A DNA stretch of 15,099 nucleotides, taken from contig JAQGPE010000799.1 of assembly GCA_028293225.1 (NCBI GenBank), positions 1 through 15,099 on the forward strand. The letters are read 5' to 3'. Positions 6,307-13,362 of the stretch are shown piece after piece; position 1 is the stretch's first letter; each line of letters begins with the position of its first letter. The notes beneath the pieces are model-generated. The model did not search any database and had not been told where the DNA came from. It saw nothing but the letters and a program-made list of their open reading frames with translations. Source of the stretch: Akkermansiaceae bacterium. GTDB taxonomy: Bacteria > Verrucomicrobiota > Verrucomicrobiia > Verrucomicrobiales > Akkermansiaceae. A program made the translations under genes and the position numbers.

Positions 6307-8157
6307 TCAACGGGACAAGTTTTCCGCCGGGGCGGGAGCGTCGGCGACCGGGATCAACCGCACCGAGCGCAGGTTCATCAGCCCGTAGCCGAAGATTTCC
6401 AGCGGCCGGATGTGCAGCGCCAGGAGTCCCGGCTGGGAAATGGTCACCACCCCCGCCTCGACCACGCGGAAATCGGTCCAGCTGCCGGTCGGCACGATCT
6501 TCATCGGCAGGACCTGGTCGAGCATCCTGACTTCGACCTCGCCGCCGCAGGTCGGAGCCACGGCGTAGTCCAGCATCACCCGGAAGCGGCCCGGCTGGTC
6601 GCTGCCCGGAGCCTTCGGCTCCTTCATCAGGATCGGAAACCACGCGCTGTCATCGGACTTCGACCACCAGCCGATGTGGTCCTCCTCCATGCGGAGCGGG
6701 TAGCGGGTCGCCGGGCCGGGCGAAAGAACCGCCTGCGAGGCCGGAATGTTAAAGGAGCGGTCGGCGGCCTGGCGCGGATAGGTGGTGGAATCGACCACCG
6801 GCTTGCCATCCAGCACCACGGCGATGACCGGCAGCAAATCGTTCGGATCGGGCGAGGAGTCGGGAATCCGGATCGCGGGAAAGGAGCCGCCGATGATATC
6901 CAGTTGGATCGCCAGGGTGCCGAGCAGGGTCGCCGATTTGCACTCGGTCATCAGACCGGAAAGCGGCAGCACGCCGCCGGGCGGCCAGGCGTGCAGGTGA
7001 CAGTAGAGGACATATTTTCCGTCCACCATCCCGACCGTGCAGGTGCCCTTGAACGGCATGCTCTTGAAGGGATTCGGTTCGGTGTCGAAAATCGCCGCGC
7101 CGTGGATGCCCAGCCAGCGGCCGACCGATTCCAGCGTCTCCGTGGCGGTGGATGGAATGTGCCCGCGGGAGTCGGGCGCGATGTTCAGCAGGAGATTGCC
7201 GCCCCTGCTGGCGACGTCGGAAAGGGTCAGCAGCACATCGCGCGGGGGCTTGCCTTTCTTGTCGCCGTAGTGGAAGCCGTAGCCGTTGTTCAACGGCAGC
7301 GACACCTCAAAGATGAAGCCGGGATAGGGACCCGGCGGCACGTAGCCCTCCGGGGTGAAGAAGTCGCCGTTCGAGTTTTCGAAACCGCCCCAGAAGCGGT
7401 TGTTCACCAGCGAATCCGGCTGATCGACCCGCCATGCGTCGAGAATACTACGACAACCCCAGTAGGAACCTTCCTTTCCTGACGAAGAGTAGTCCGCCCA
7501 CAGAACGCCCAGCGGACCGTAGTTCGTGCCGAGTTCCCTCAGTTGGCCGTGGAGGTAGTCGCGGTAAGCCTGGGCGTCCGGATACTGCCAGTCCACCAGC
7601 GAGTAGTAGACGCCGGGGGTAATGCCCTCGCGCCGGAAGCTGGTGACAAATTCCCGGAACAGGTCGCGGCCGGGTGGAGAGATGTTGGTCGTGTGCGTGA
7701 CCGGATTGTCCAGCGAGTAAGACTGGCTGCTGTTGAAAAGCGTGTAGCCTTCCGGCCCCTTGGCGGTGAAGACCGCGTAGCGCATGCCCGCTTCGGCGGC
7801 GAGCCGCGCCCACTCGTCGGTGCAGCCGGGCTCGGGGCGGAAGAGCGGCTTCAACTTATCCCCGTATTCCGGTTCGTCGATCGACGCCCAGGTGCGGAGA
7901 TCGATCGAGTCGTTTTTCTCGTAAAGCTTCCCGACCGCGGGGTCGGGAGGCCAGTAGCCGCCCGCGGCGGAGTAGAGACCCAGATGGATGAACATCCCGA
8001 AGCGGGCGTCACGGAACCACTTCAGGCGCTTCTCATGATCGCCCTGCCAGCCGGCGGAGCCGGCAAAGGGAACATCTTCCGGATCCTCATCCTTGGCGGC
8101 CAGAACGGACCATGGGACGATCGAAAGAGCGAGCAGCGCGATGCGGAGCGGGATCAT
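6307..8157 (-). CDS. secreted GH29-type glycoside hydrolase (alpha-L-fucosidase-like, altered active site)
   Basis: This 616-residue protein has a signal peptide (1-20, cut near VLA-AKD) and a GH29-like barrel. RFGMFIHLGLYS (52-63) corresponds to the FGIFIHWG motif with H58. LGVLWADYS (216-224) carries the likely nucleophile D222. GFIFEVSLPLNNGYG (280-294) corresponds to the WE-SWGY region with E284, and GNLLLNIAPDSRGHIP (320-335) is a family signature. The usual KHHDG motif, whose histidines contact fucose, reads KGPEGY at 133-138, so substrate or activity may differ from classical fucosidases. After the barrel a beta domain (about 370-445) and a further beta-sandwich-like region (about 470-610) follow. 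Its ATG lies 4 bases after the response-regulator stop, so it is the third gene of the sensor operon, pointing to control by that system. Confidence 0.85.
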   Translation of the reverse strand: MIPLRIALLALSIVPWSVLAAKDEDPEDVPFAGSAGWQGDHEKRLKWFRDARFGMFIHLGLYSAAGGYWPPDPAVGKLYEKNDSIDLRTWASIDEPEYGDKLKPLFRPEPGCTDEWARLAAEAGMRYAVFTAKGPEGYTLFNSSQSYSLDNPVTHTTNISPPGRDLFREFVTSFRREGITPGVYYSLVDWQYPDAQAYRDYLHGQLRELGTNYGPLGVLWADYSSSGKEGSYWGCRSILDAWRVDQPDSLVNNRFWGGFENSNGDFFTPEGYVPPGPYPGFIFEVSLPLNNGYGFHYGDKKGKPPRDVLLTLSDVASRGGNLLLNIAPDSRGHIPSTATETLESVGRWLGIHGAAIFDTEPNPFKSMPFKGTCTVGMVDGKYVLYCHLHAWPPGGVLPLSGLMTECKSATLLGTLAIQLDIIGGSFPAIRIPDSSPDPNDLLPVIAVVLDGKPVVDSTTYPRQAADRSFNIPASQAVLSPGPATRYPLRMEEDHIGWWSKSDDSAWFPILMKEPKAPGSDQPGRFRVMLDYAVAPTCGGEVEVRMLDQVLPMKIVPTGSWTDFRVVEAGVVTISQPGLLALHIRPLEIFGYGLMNLRSVRLIPVADAPAPAENLSR

Positions 8158-8161
8158 GGAA

Positions 8162-8800
8162 TTACTGCCGCTGCTTGAAATATTTCATCACCGCCTGGGT
8201 CCTGGAGTGGACGTGAAGCTTCTCGTAGATGCGCCGTAGATGGGTGCGGACCGTGTCGATGCTGATGCCGAGCGAAGCGGAGATCTCCTTGTAGAGACAA
8301 CCCTCCGCGAGCAGTGAGAGTATCTCCTCTTCACGCGGCGACAAGCGGCTCTCCGCCGCGAGCGTGCGGCTGGGCGGGGTGCGGAAGGACTCCACCACTT
8401 TCAGGGCGATGCTCGGCGACATCGGCGCGCCGCCGCGGTGGGTCTGGCGGACGGCATCGCACAGTTCCTCCGGCTGGAGACGCTTCAGCAGATAGCCGGA
8501 AGCCCCGGCGCGCAGGGCTTCGAAGATGAGATCGCTTTCCTCATACATGGTCAGGACCAGCATGTGGAGTTTTGGAAAGCGCTGCTTGAGGAGCAGGATC
8601 AGTTCGACGCCACCCATGCCCGGCAGGCGCAGATCGACGACGAGTACTTCCGGCGTGCGGGAAGGCAGGGACTGGAGGGCGGCCTCCGCGGAGGGGAAGA
8701 CATCCAGGACCAGCATGTCATCCTGGGAATTGAAGAGTTCCCTGAGCTCGTGGGCCAGGGCGCTGTTGTCTTCCACGAGACTGATGACGAGAGGTTTCAT
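8162..8800 (-). CDS. LuxR/NarL-family response regulator
   Basis: This 212-residue regulator pairs with the sensor kinase encoded just upstream. The receiver domain (about 4-120) has the acidic pocket E10-D11, phosphoacceptor D56 (VVDLRLPG), T84 and K106. The LuxR-type helix-turn-helix (about 153-210) reads LSPREEEILSLLAEG and ISIDTVRTHLRRIYEKLHVH, which is the DNA-binding part. The start at MKPLVISLVEDN forms an ATGA overlap with the sensor kinase stop, so the two are translationally coupled, as is usual for cognate pairs. The glycoside hydrolase follows 4 bases after the stop and is the obvious candidate target, with autoregulation of the operon also likely. An upstream in-frame extension exists but lies inside the kinase gene in another frame. 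Confidence 0.95.
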   Translation of the reverse strand: MKPLVISLVEDNSALAHELRELFNSQDDMLVLDVFPSAEAALQSLPSRTPEVLVVDLRLPGMGGVELILLLKQRFPKLHMLVLTMYEESDLIFEALRAGASGYLLKRLQPEELCDAVRQTHRGGAPMSPSIALKVVESFRTPPSRTLAAESRLSPREEEILSLLAEGCLYKEISASLGISIDTVRTHLRRIYEKLHVHSRTQAVMKYFKQRQ

Positions 8801-10902
8801 GAGGGTTTTTTGAGAGGGATGAAGAACTCGACCCGCGTGCCGAAGCCACCGGGTGAGGAGAAAGTGCAAAGGCCGCCGAGTTCCGCGATACGGCTCTTCA
8901 TGTTGACCAGGCCGTCCTGGAGAAGCGGGTCGGAATCTCCGTCGATGCCCGTGCCGTCGTCGGTCACGCTCACCTCCAGACATTTGCCGGTGGATTTCAG
9001 GGTAACGGTTACGCGGGTGGCACCGGCATGTTTCACCACGTTTTGCAGGGCCTCCTTGAAAGCCATGAGGAGAGGGTGGCGGATGGAGAATGGGACGACG
9101 GCACTGCGGTCGTGCGGCACGACATCGAAGCGGCAGGAAAGATTCGCAGCGGTCAGGAACTCCGTGGCGTAGTGACCGATGTAGTCGATGAGGCTGCCGA
9201 GCGTATCATGCTTCGGGTTGACCGCCCAGACAATCTGATCGAGCGAGCCGACGGTCTCACGTGCCGCGGCGGCCATGCGGGTGAGGATGTCGGAGCGGCC
9301 GGCTTCCGGCGACCGCTTCACCCGGTCGGCAAGCAGCGCAAGATGGGTCAGCCGGGCGCCCACGTCGTCATGCATGTCGCGAGCGATGCGCAGGCGGTCC
9401 TGCTCCAGCGCGCGGGTCGCCTGGGCGCGCTCCAGTTTCCGCTGCAGCTTGATGACCGAGTGACGCCAGCGCAGCCCCACCACAACCGCTGTGACCGAAA
9501 CGAGCAGGGTGGCGATGCGCAGCGGGCGCTGCCACCAGGGCCGCGGAATCACGAAGCGATGCGTCGTGATCGATTTGTTCCAGATGCCATCGGTATGGCG
9601 GGCCTGGAACTCGACCGGATAAGTGCCGGGTTGATTGCAGGGGATCAGGACCACTTCACCAGGCTTGGCCTCAACCCATTTCCCGTCGCCACCAGGACGC
9701 CGCCAACGATAGGTCTGGAGCTCCGGGACCGGATCCAGCGCACTGGGAACGATGGAAAATCCGACGCTGCGGGCATCCGGCGGCAGATCGCCCGCCGCAC
9801 TGGCCGGCCTGCCGTCCGCGCTGATGGACGCCAGCTCCGGCTGGAGATCAGGGTAGACTTCGACCTCCCCCACCTGAGGGCAATAGTGATTCTCCGTCGG
9901 ATTGACGATGCGGATGAAGCGCCCGGCAAAACGAGCGCCCTCTCCATCCGAGCCCACCAGCGTGTCGCTGCCTCCAGGAGGAACGTAAGCCCCATCGCGA
10001 TGCGGGCGCACACGCCAGAGAACCTCACCGGGTTGACCGCCTTTGTCGTCGAGCAGTTGCACCTCATAGTCGCTCAGCCGCGTTGCCGCCATTCCGTCGA
10101 GACGGGAAAGGAGCACGATGTGGTCGAGGGCGCGCACCCCGCCGAGATCGATTTCGAAGTAGAAATTGTGCGCAGGGGTGTCGTCGTTCGGATGGGAAAA
10201 GGTGGCGGGAAAGCCGTCCGTGAGGAGGCTGGGAGGGAGAGCCGGGAGAGTCGGGCCAGGCGTGCGGACCGGGCGGCCAAGTGCGATATTGGTGGAACGG
10301 AAGGGATCCGACTGGACCTGGAATTCATTGATCACGCAGCTCCCGGAACTGCTGCGGCCGATGGTCTTCTGGCCGCTGATGTGGCTCGACTCGACCGCGA
10401 TGAGCCGCAGGCGGAAGCCGGTGACCTCCGTGAGGGGCGAGGTGGCGCGAATCATCAGAATCGTGCTCGGCTTGCCTCCGGCCAAGGCGACGCTGCTGCC
10501 TTGGATGGTTGCCGCGCCGGACGAAATCGCGAAGGCGTCGGTCGTCACCACGCCGGGCTTCAGCTCATTCCAGTTCGACTCCTTGGAAGGCTTGGGATCC
10601 GAGGTCACGGAAATCTCGATCTCCGCAGGATAGGCATACGGCTCGGTGGAAACGTGCCAGGTGGTGAACTGGAAAACCTGGGCCGAGACCGGAGCCTCCG
10701 TGGCGAAGATGATCACCTGGTCGTGGAACTGAGCGCGCTCCATGTCGAGGCCATTGCCCGGTCCGGTTTTGCCATCGACCAGTTCGGAAAGACTGTGGCC
10801 GAAGTTCATGTGATCCGCCTCGACAACCTTCAACGAGAGCAAGGGCGAACTCATCAGAATGCCCGGCAAAAGAAAACAGAAGATGGTGAGGGTCAGTTTC
10901 AT
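8797..10902 (-). CDS. sensor histidine kinase with discoidin-like and Y_Y_Y extracellular domains
   Basis: This 701-residue membrane sensor begins with a signal sequence (1-19). Residues about 25-198 look like a diverged discoidin-type beta domain (SELVDGKTGPGN, then FRLRLIAVES and INEFQVQ). Residues about 204-350 are a clearer F5/8 type C domain (NIALGRP, LLTDGFPATF, FEIDLGGVRALDHIVL, RFIRIVNP, VGEVEVY). Residues about 395-452 resemble the Y_Y_Y domain of two-component sensors (YRWRRPGGDGKW, GTYPVEFQARHTDGIWNKS). A membrane helix follows PWWQRP at about 460-478. The kinase is of the HisKA_3 type: IARDMHDDVGARLTHLALL with H511, N-box EALQNVVKHAGATRV with N621, and DDGTGID at 648-654. The F5/8 fold often binds sugars, so the ligand may be a glycan; this is inference. 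The stop overlaps the regulator start. Confidence 0.92.
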   Translation of the reverse strand: MKLTLTIFCFLLPGILMSSPLLSLKVVEADHMNFGHSLSELVDGKTGPGNGLDMERAQFHDQVIIFATEAPVSAQVFQFTTWHVSTEPYAYPAEIEISVTSDPKPSKESNWNELKPGVVTTDAFAISSGAATIQGSSVALAGGKPSTILMIRATSPLTEVTGFRLRLIAVESSHISGQKTIGRSSSGSCVINEFQVQSDPFRSTNIALGRPVRTPGPTLPALPPSLLTDGFPATFSHPNDDTPAHNFYFEIDLGGVRALDHIVLLSRLDGMAATRLSDYEVQLLDDKGGQPGEVLWRVRPHRDGAYVPPGGSDTLVGSDGEGARFAGRFIRIVNPTENHYCPQVGEVEVYPDLQPELASISADGRPASAAGDLPPDARSVGFSIVPSALDPVPELQTYRWRRPGGDGKWVEAKPGEVVLIPCNQPGTYPVEFQARHTDGIWNKSITTHRFVIPRPWWQRPLRIATLLVSVTAVVVGLRWRHSVIKLQRKLERAQATRALEQDRLRIARDMHDDVGARLTHLALLADRVKRSPEAGRSDILTRMAAAARETVGSLDQIVWAVNPKHDTLGSLIDYIGHYATEFLTAANLSCRFDVVPHDRSAVVPFSIRHPLLMAFKEALQNVVKHAGATRVTVTLKSTGKCLEVSVTDDGTGIDGDSDPLLQDGLVNMKSRIAELGGLCTFSSPGGFGTRVEFFIPLKKPS

Positions 10903-10956
10903 CCAATGAGGACGGAATCAACGGGGAGACACCATCCTCTGCCGGCTGGAAAAATT

Positions 10957-10983
10957 ACGCAATGGTTCTTGAGCGGACCGGTC
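10957..10983 (-). promoter_or_regulatory. shared upstream element, copy 1 (before the sensor-kinase operon)
   Basis: On the plus strand ACGCA (10957-10961), two bases, GGTTCTTG (10964-10971), AGCG, then GACCGG (10976-10981). The GACCGGTC at 10976-10983 is itself an 8-base palindrome. The same parts in the same order occur at 15057-15077 upstream of another minus-strand gene. The element lies about 55 bases upstream of the kinase start. It could be an operator or part of a promoter; GGTTC and GGACC form an imperfect inverted repeat. Confidence 0.45.
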
Positions 10984-11010
10984 ATTTCCTCCGCCGCTTC
11001 TAGAGGCTCG

Positions 11011-11024
11011 TCCCGGCGCCGGGA
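11011..11024. repeat. perfect 14-base palindrome in the divergent spacer
   Basis: TCCCGGCGCCGGGA is identical to its reverse complement. It lies near the middle of the spacer between the sensor kinase and the PEP-CTERM gene, about 109 bases from the former's start and 132 from the latter's. It has no T-run on the plus strand, so it is more likely a dimeric protein-binding site than a terminator. In a GC-rich genome chance is possible. Confidence 0.5.
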
Positions 11025-11033
11025 AAATGCGGC

Positions 11034-11082
11034 TGCAAACGCCCATCACCCCTCAAACAAATATGAGGGGACCGGGCGTGCA
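11034..11082. promoter_or_regulatory. compound hairpin in the divergent spacer
   Basis: Three nested stems can form: TGC/GCA (11034-11036 with 11080-11082), ACGCCC/GGGCGT (11039-11044 with 11074-11079) and CCCCTCA/TGAGGGG (11049-11055 with 11064-11070) around an 8-base AT-rich loop. A GGCATGCC palindrome follows directly at 11083-11090. No T-run follows on either strand. It lies just upstream of the probable PEP-CTERM promoter and may be a protein-binding or RNA structural element. Confidence 0.45.
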
Positions 11083-11102
11083 GGCATGCCATAACTTCCC
11101 TC

Positions 11103-11131
11103 TTGCATTGATCTTCAAGTTTACATAATTT
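11103..11131 (+). promoter_or_regulatory. candidate promoter of the PEP-CTERM gene
   Basis: TTGCAT at 11103-11108 resembles a -35 box. A -10 box could be TAATTT (11126-11131, 17-base spacing) or CATAAT (11124-11129, 15-base spacing). The stretch is markedly AT-rich against the surrounding DNA and lies 25 to 53 bases before the start codon. No sigma-54 GG-N10-GC pattern was seen. No transcript data support the call. Confidence 0.5.
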
Positions 11132-11155
11132 TCAACGGCTTATCCCAAGAAAACC

Positions 11156-12058
11156 ATGAGTGCTTTCACCCTGCGCCTCTCCAGAGCCGCCACCCTCATC
11201 GGCCTTGCTCTCGTGGCGCCGCTGTCCGGGGCCTCGTTCGTGAATACCACGATCACGTTCAATGAACCGGCCTTTCCGACTTCGAACACTCCGGTGTCCG
11301 GGAACCAGAGTTACAATGTTCTGAACGACTCGACGGGAGCCATCATCTCAACGGCCGGGGAGCTGGCGGGGCTGACCGGCGACAGTGCCGATCTGTTCAT
11401 GAATTTCCAAAGCACGGCGGGTCCCCTTGGCTCCGCGTCCTGGCAGTGGCAACCCACCTCGACCGGCCGGTTCACCGCCAGCCATTCCTATGCCGGAGCC
11501 GTGGGCGTGAACAACCCGGGAAGTCTCACCTCCAACTCCGTGACGCTTACTTTCGGCTCCCACGTTTCAGTCATCGATCTGAGCTTGCACGGCCTGAGCT
11601 TCAATACAGCCGGCATCGCCTGGGAGTACAGCGTCATCGAGTTTCTCCGTCCCGACGGGAGTTCGTTTTCAGCCGCTCCGACGATCGGGAGCTATCTCAG
11701 TCAGGCGTCGATCAATGGCAGCCCCTCGACGGGTTGGTATGTGATCGATAGCAGAGGTACGGTTGCCGGCGTGGGCGGCAGTTCGACGACCGCCGGGACC
11801 AGCGGGTCGAACGACAACCTCGCGGGAGCGGGACTTGGCTATGCCAATGTCGGCCTCGCTCCTGGCACCGCCATCGGTGGCGTACGCATCACCACCTTCC
11901 TTGAGGATGTCCGGGGCACGGCCAACGGCGCTACCAACTTCACCTCCAGCTTCACCGATTTCACCTTTTCCGGAGCCGTCGTCCCGGAGCCCGCTCCGGC
12001 GCTGATTTGTGCGGTCGCAGGGGGATTGTTCCTGCTTGGACGGTCGCGGCGGCCATGA
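11156..12058 (+). CDS. PEP-CTERM sorting-domain protein
   Basis: This 300-residue exported protein has a signal peptide (about 1-26, MSAFTLRLSRAATLIG then ALVAPLSGA) and a classical PEP-CTERM tail: VPEP at 276-279, a hydrophobic helix (ALICAVAGGLFLLG, about 282-295) and a basic end RSRRP. Such tails are processed by exosortase in Gram-negative bacteria that make exopolysaccharide. The body (about 27-270) is rich in Gly, Ser, Thr and Asn with alternating beta-strand patterns and no cysteine apart from C285 in the tail helix; no enzyme motif is recognised. ITTFLEDVRGTANGATNFTSSFTDFTFSG before the PEP is typical of these proteins. No exosortase or polysaccharide gene is in the window, so processing must come from elsewhere. 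It is divergent from the sensor operon and convergent with the VKOR gene. Confidence 0.88.
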   Translation: MSAFTLRLSRAATLIGLALVAPLSGASFVNTTITFNEPAFPTSNTPVSGNQSYNVLNDSTGAIISTAGELAGLTGDSADLFMNFQSTAGPLGSASWQWQPTSTGRFTASHSYAGAVGVNNPGSLTSNSVTLTFGSHVSVIDLSLHGLSFNTAGIAWEYSVIEFLRPDGSSFSAAPTIGSYLSQASINGSPSTGWYVIDSRGTVAGVGGSSTTAGTSGSNDNLAGAGLGYANVGLAPGTAIGGVRITTFLEDVRGTANGATNFTSSFTDFTFSGAVVPEPAPALICAVAGGLFLLGRSRRP

Positions 12059-12059
12059 C

Positions 12060-12077
12060 GCCGGCTCCCGAGCCGGC
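12060..12077. terminator. likely bidirectional hairpin between convergent genes
   Basis: GCCGGCT (12060-12066) and AGCCGGC (12071-12077) form a perfect 7-base GC-rich stem with a 4-base loop, filling almost the whole 21-base gap between the stops of the PEP-CTERM and VKOR genes. There is no T-run on either side, so it is not a canonical intrinsic terminator, but the position suits transcript-end formation in both directions. Confidence 0.55.
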
Positions 12078-12079
12078 CG

Positions 12080-13288
12080 CTAGGGATGGCTAAGTCCGAA
12101 CTCCTTTTCCAGCGTCTTGAAAAGAACTTCACGGGTCCGCATCACCCCGTGGATGACGGTGTCGCCACCGAGGAGGAGCTTCGGCATCACGAAGTTCGGC
12201 CGGGCATTTCCGCCCTGGGTCAGCGTCTTGTAGTCGGCGAAATCGGCGGCGAGGACCTCATCGATCCAAGGGTCTTTCAAGGCGGCGTCGGACAGAGGCT
12301 TGCCAAGCAGCGGGCGGACGAGGGCAAGAGCCGCAGCGGGATCAAGTACCGGCCGGCGGAACAGGGCGTCATGGACCGCGGGAAAAGAAGCCGGATCGGT
12401 GCGCCAGCAGGCGAGGGCCAGCCGAGCCAGTTCGCAGGCATGGGCGTGATCCTTCACGTTCGTCTGGTTGGCTGGGATGTTCGGATTGCAGGCGCGGTTG
12501 ATGGGACAGGGCAGCAGGACGATGCAAAGCTGGCCGGAGTATCTCTCCATGGCGGCGGAAAGATCCTCAGACGTGTCGCGGCAGGAATCACAGGCATAGT
12601 CAAAGTAGTCGACCATCACGTGCGGAGCCTGCGGATTGCCCAGATGGGGGAGTCCATCAATCCGGATCGACTTGCCCTTGAGGAAAGTCACCAGGCGGCC
12701 GGCGCCACGCTCATGGACCGGCAGCGAGCCGTCTTCGTGAACCTCCTTTCTCACCTCCACGATGGTCTCGAGATGGGTATCCGGGACCGGGCCAAAAATC
12801 TGACCGGCGATGAGCACCGCCAGACCGGCGGCTCCTGAGAGCCACCCGATCCGCGCACTGGGACCGGCGGGCAGAAGAAAGATGAGAACACCGCAGGCCA
12901 GGCCGATGAGATGCGCGCCGAGGCACCAGGGACAGAACTGATGCAGATCGAAAATCTGCAGTCCGCCGAACCAGAGCGGAGCAACGAGGAGGGAAACGCC
13001 CAGGGTGGTCAGCGCCGCCCCGCGCGGAAAGAAGGTGAAGACCAGCACCGCTGCATAGAGCAGCAGTGAAATCACTGCCACCGGGACGCCGAACCACTGC
13101 GACCAGCGGGACCCCAGCACGTTCGCGCAGCCGCCGGCCGCGCCGCAGCCGTGCAGATAGGTCACTGAGCCGCTCGCTTTCTGATAGACCAGAAACGCGC
13201 TGAGTGCGAGCCCGGCGAATGCAAGCATGCGCAGAAGCAGGAGCCGGCCGCTGTTGGAAACCGCCGGGGTCGGAGACGTGGAAGTCAT
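12080..13288 (-). CDS. VKOR-DsbA fusion, disulfide-bond-forming membrane protein
   Basis: This 402-residue protein couples a vitamin K epoxide reductase homologue to a thioredoxin-fold domain, so one chain can make disulfides in the periplasm and pass the electrons to quinone. Five hydrophobic helices lie at about 16-36, 65-87, 94-112, 123-140 and 147-167. The VKOR loop cysteines are C48 and C54 (CGAAGGCANVLGS) and the active-site pair is CPWC at 119-122. The DsbA-like part (about 210-400) has CDSC at 233-236 (DYFDYACDSCRDTSEDL) and a probable cis-proline near ARPNFVMP (362-369). Extra cysteines at 255, 261, 267, 285 and 294 are notable. The quinone needed could be the menaquinone made by the men operon in this window. 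The ATG at 13288 lies close behind the upstream gene's terminator hairpin. Confidence 0.92.
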   Translation of the reverse strand: MTSTSPTPAVSNSGRLLLLRMLAFAGLALSAFLVYQKASGSVTYLHGCGAAGGCANVLGSRWSQWFGVPVAVISLLLYAAVLVFTFFPRGAALTTLGVSLLVAPLWFGGLQIFDLHQFCPWCLGAHLIGLACGVLIFLLPAGPSARIGWLSGAAGLAVLIAGQIFGPVPDTHLETIVEVRKEVHEDGSLPVHERGAGRLVTFLKGKSIRIDGLPHLGNPQAPHVMVDYFDYACDSCRDTSEDLSAAMERYSGQLCIVLLPCPINRACNPNIPANQTNVKDHAHACELARLALACWRTDPASFPAVHDALFRRPVLDPAAALALVRPLLGKPLSDAALKDPWIDEVLAADFADYKTLTQGGNARPNFVMPKLLLGGDTVIHGVMRTREVLFKTLEKEFGLSHP

Positions 13289-13290
13289 GG

Positions 13291-13335
13291 GTTGAAAAAG
13301 AAGCTGCCTCCCGGCCAGAGAGACCGGAAGGCAGC
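13291..13335 (-). terminator. intrinsic terminator of the thrombospondin-repeat gene
   Basis: On the minus strand GCTGCCTTCCGG (13335-13324) pairs with CCGGGAGGCAGC (13314-13303): 12 positions with one G-T pair, a 9-base loop, followed by TTCTTTTTC. This is a canonical Rho-independent terminator 28 bases after the stop of the gene at 13363. The T-run ends only a few bases before the VKOR start codon at 13288, leaving little room for a separate VKOR promoter downstream of it. Confidence 0.85.
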
Positions 13336-13362
13336 CAAGCTAATGCAATTCCCGGGGGCCGA

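Noticed and set aside
6064..7482. Long plus-strand open frame opposite the MBL and GH29 genes
   Set aside because: It spans two real minus-strand genes and their gap, has no recognisable motif and is His/Arg/Gly-rich shadow coding.
9028..11094. Very long open frame on the plus strand opposite the sensor kinase
   Set aside because: It is antisense to a clearly recognisable histidine kinase; composition is rich in Arg, Gly and Ala without domain motifs. Long antisense frames are expected in GC-rich genes with strong third-position bias.
11103..11155. A sigma-54 (-24/-12) promoter for the PEP-CTERM gene, as known for some PEP-CTERM regulons
   Set aside because: No GG-N10-GC pattern is present in the spacer upstream of the start.
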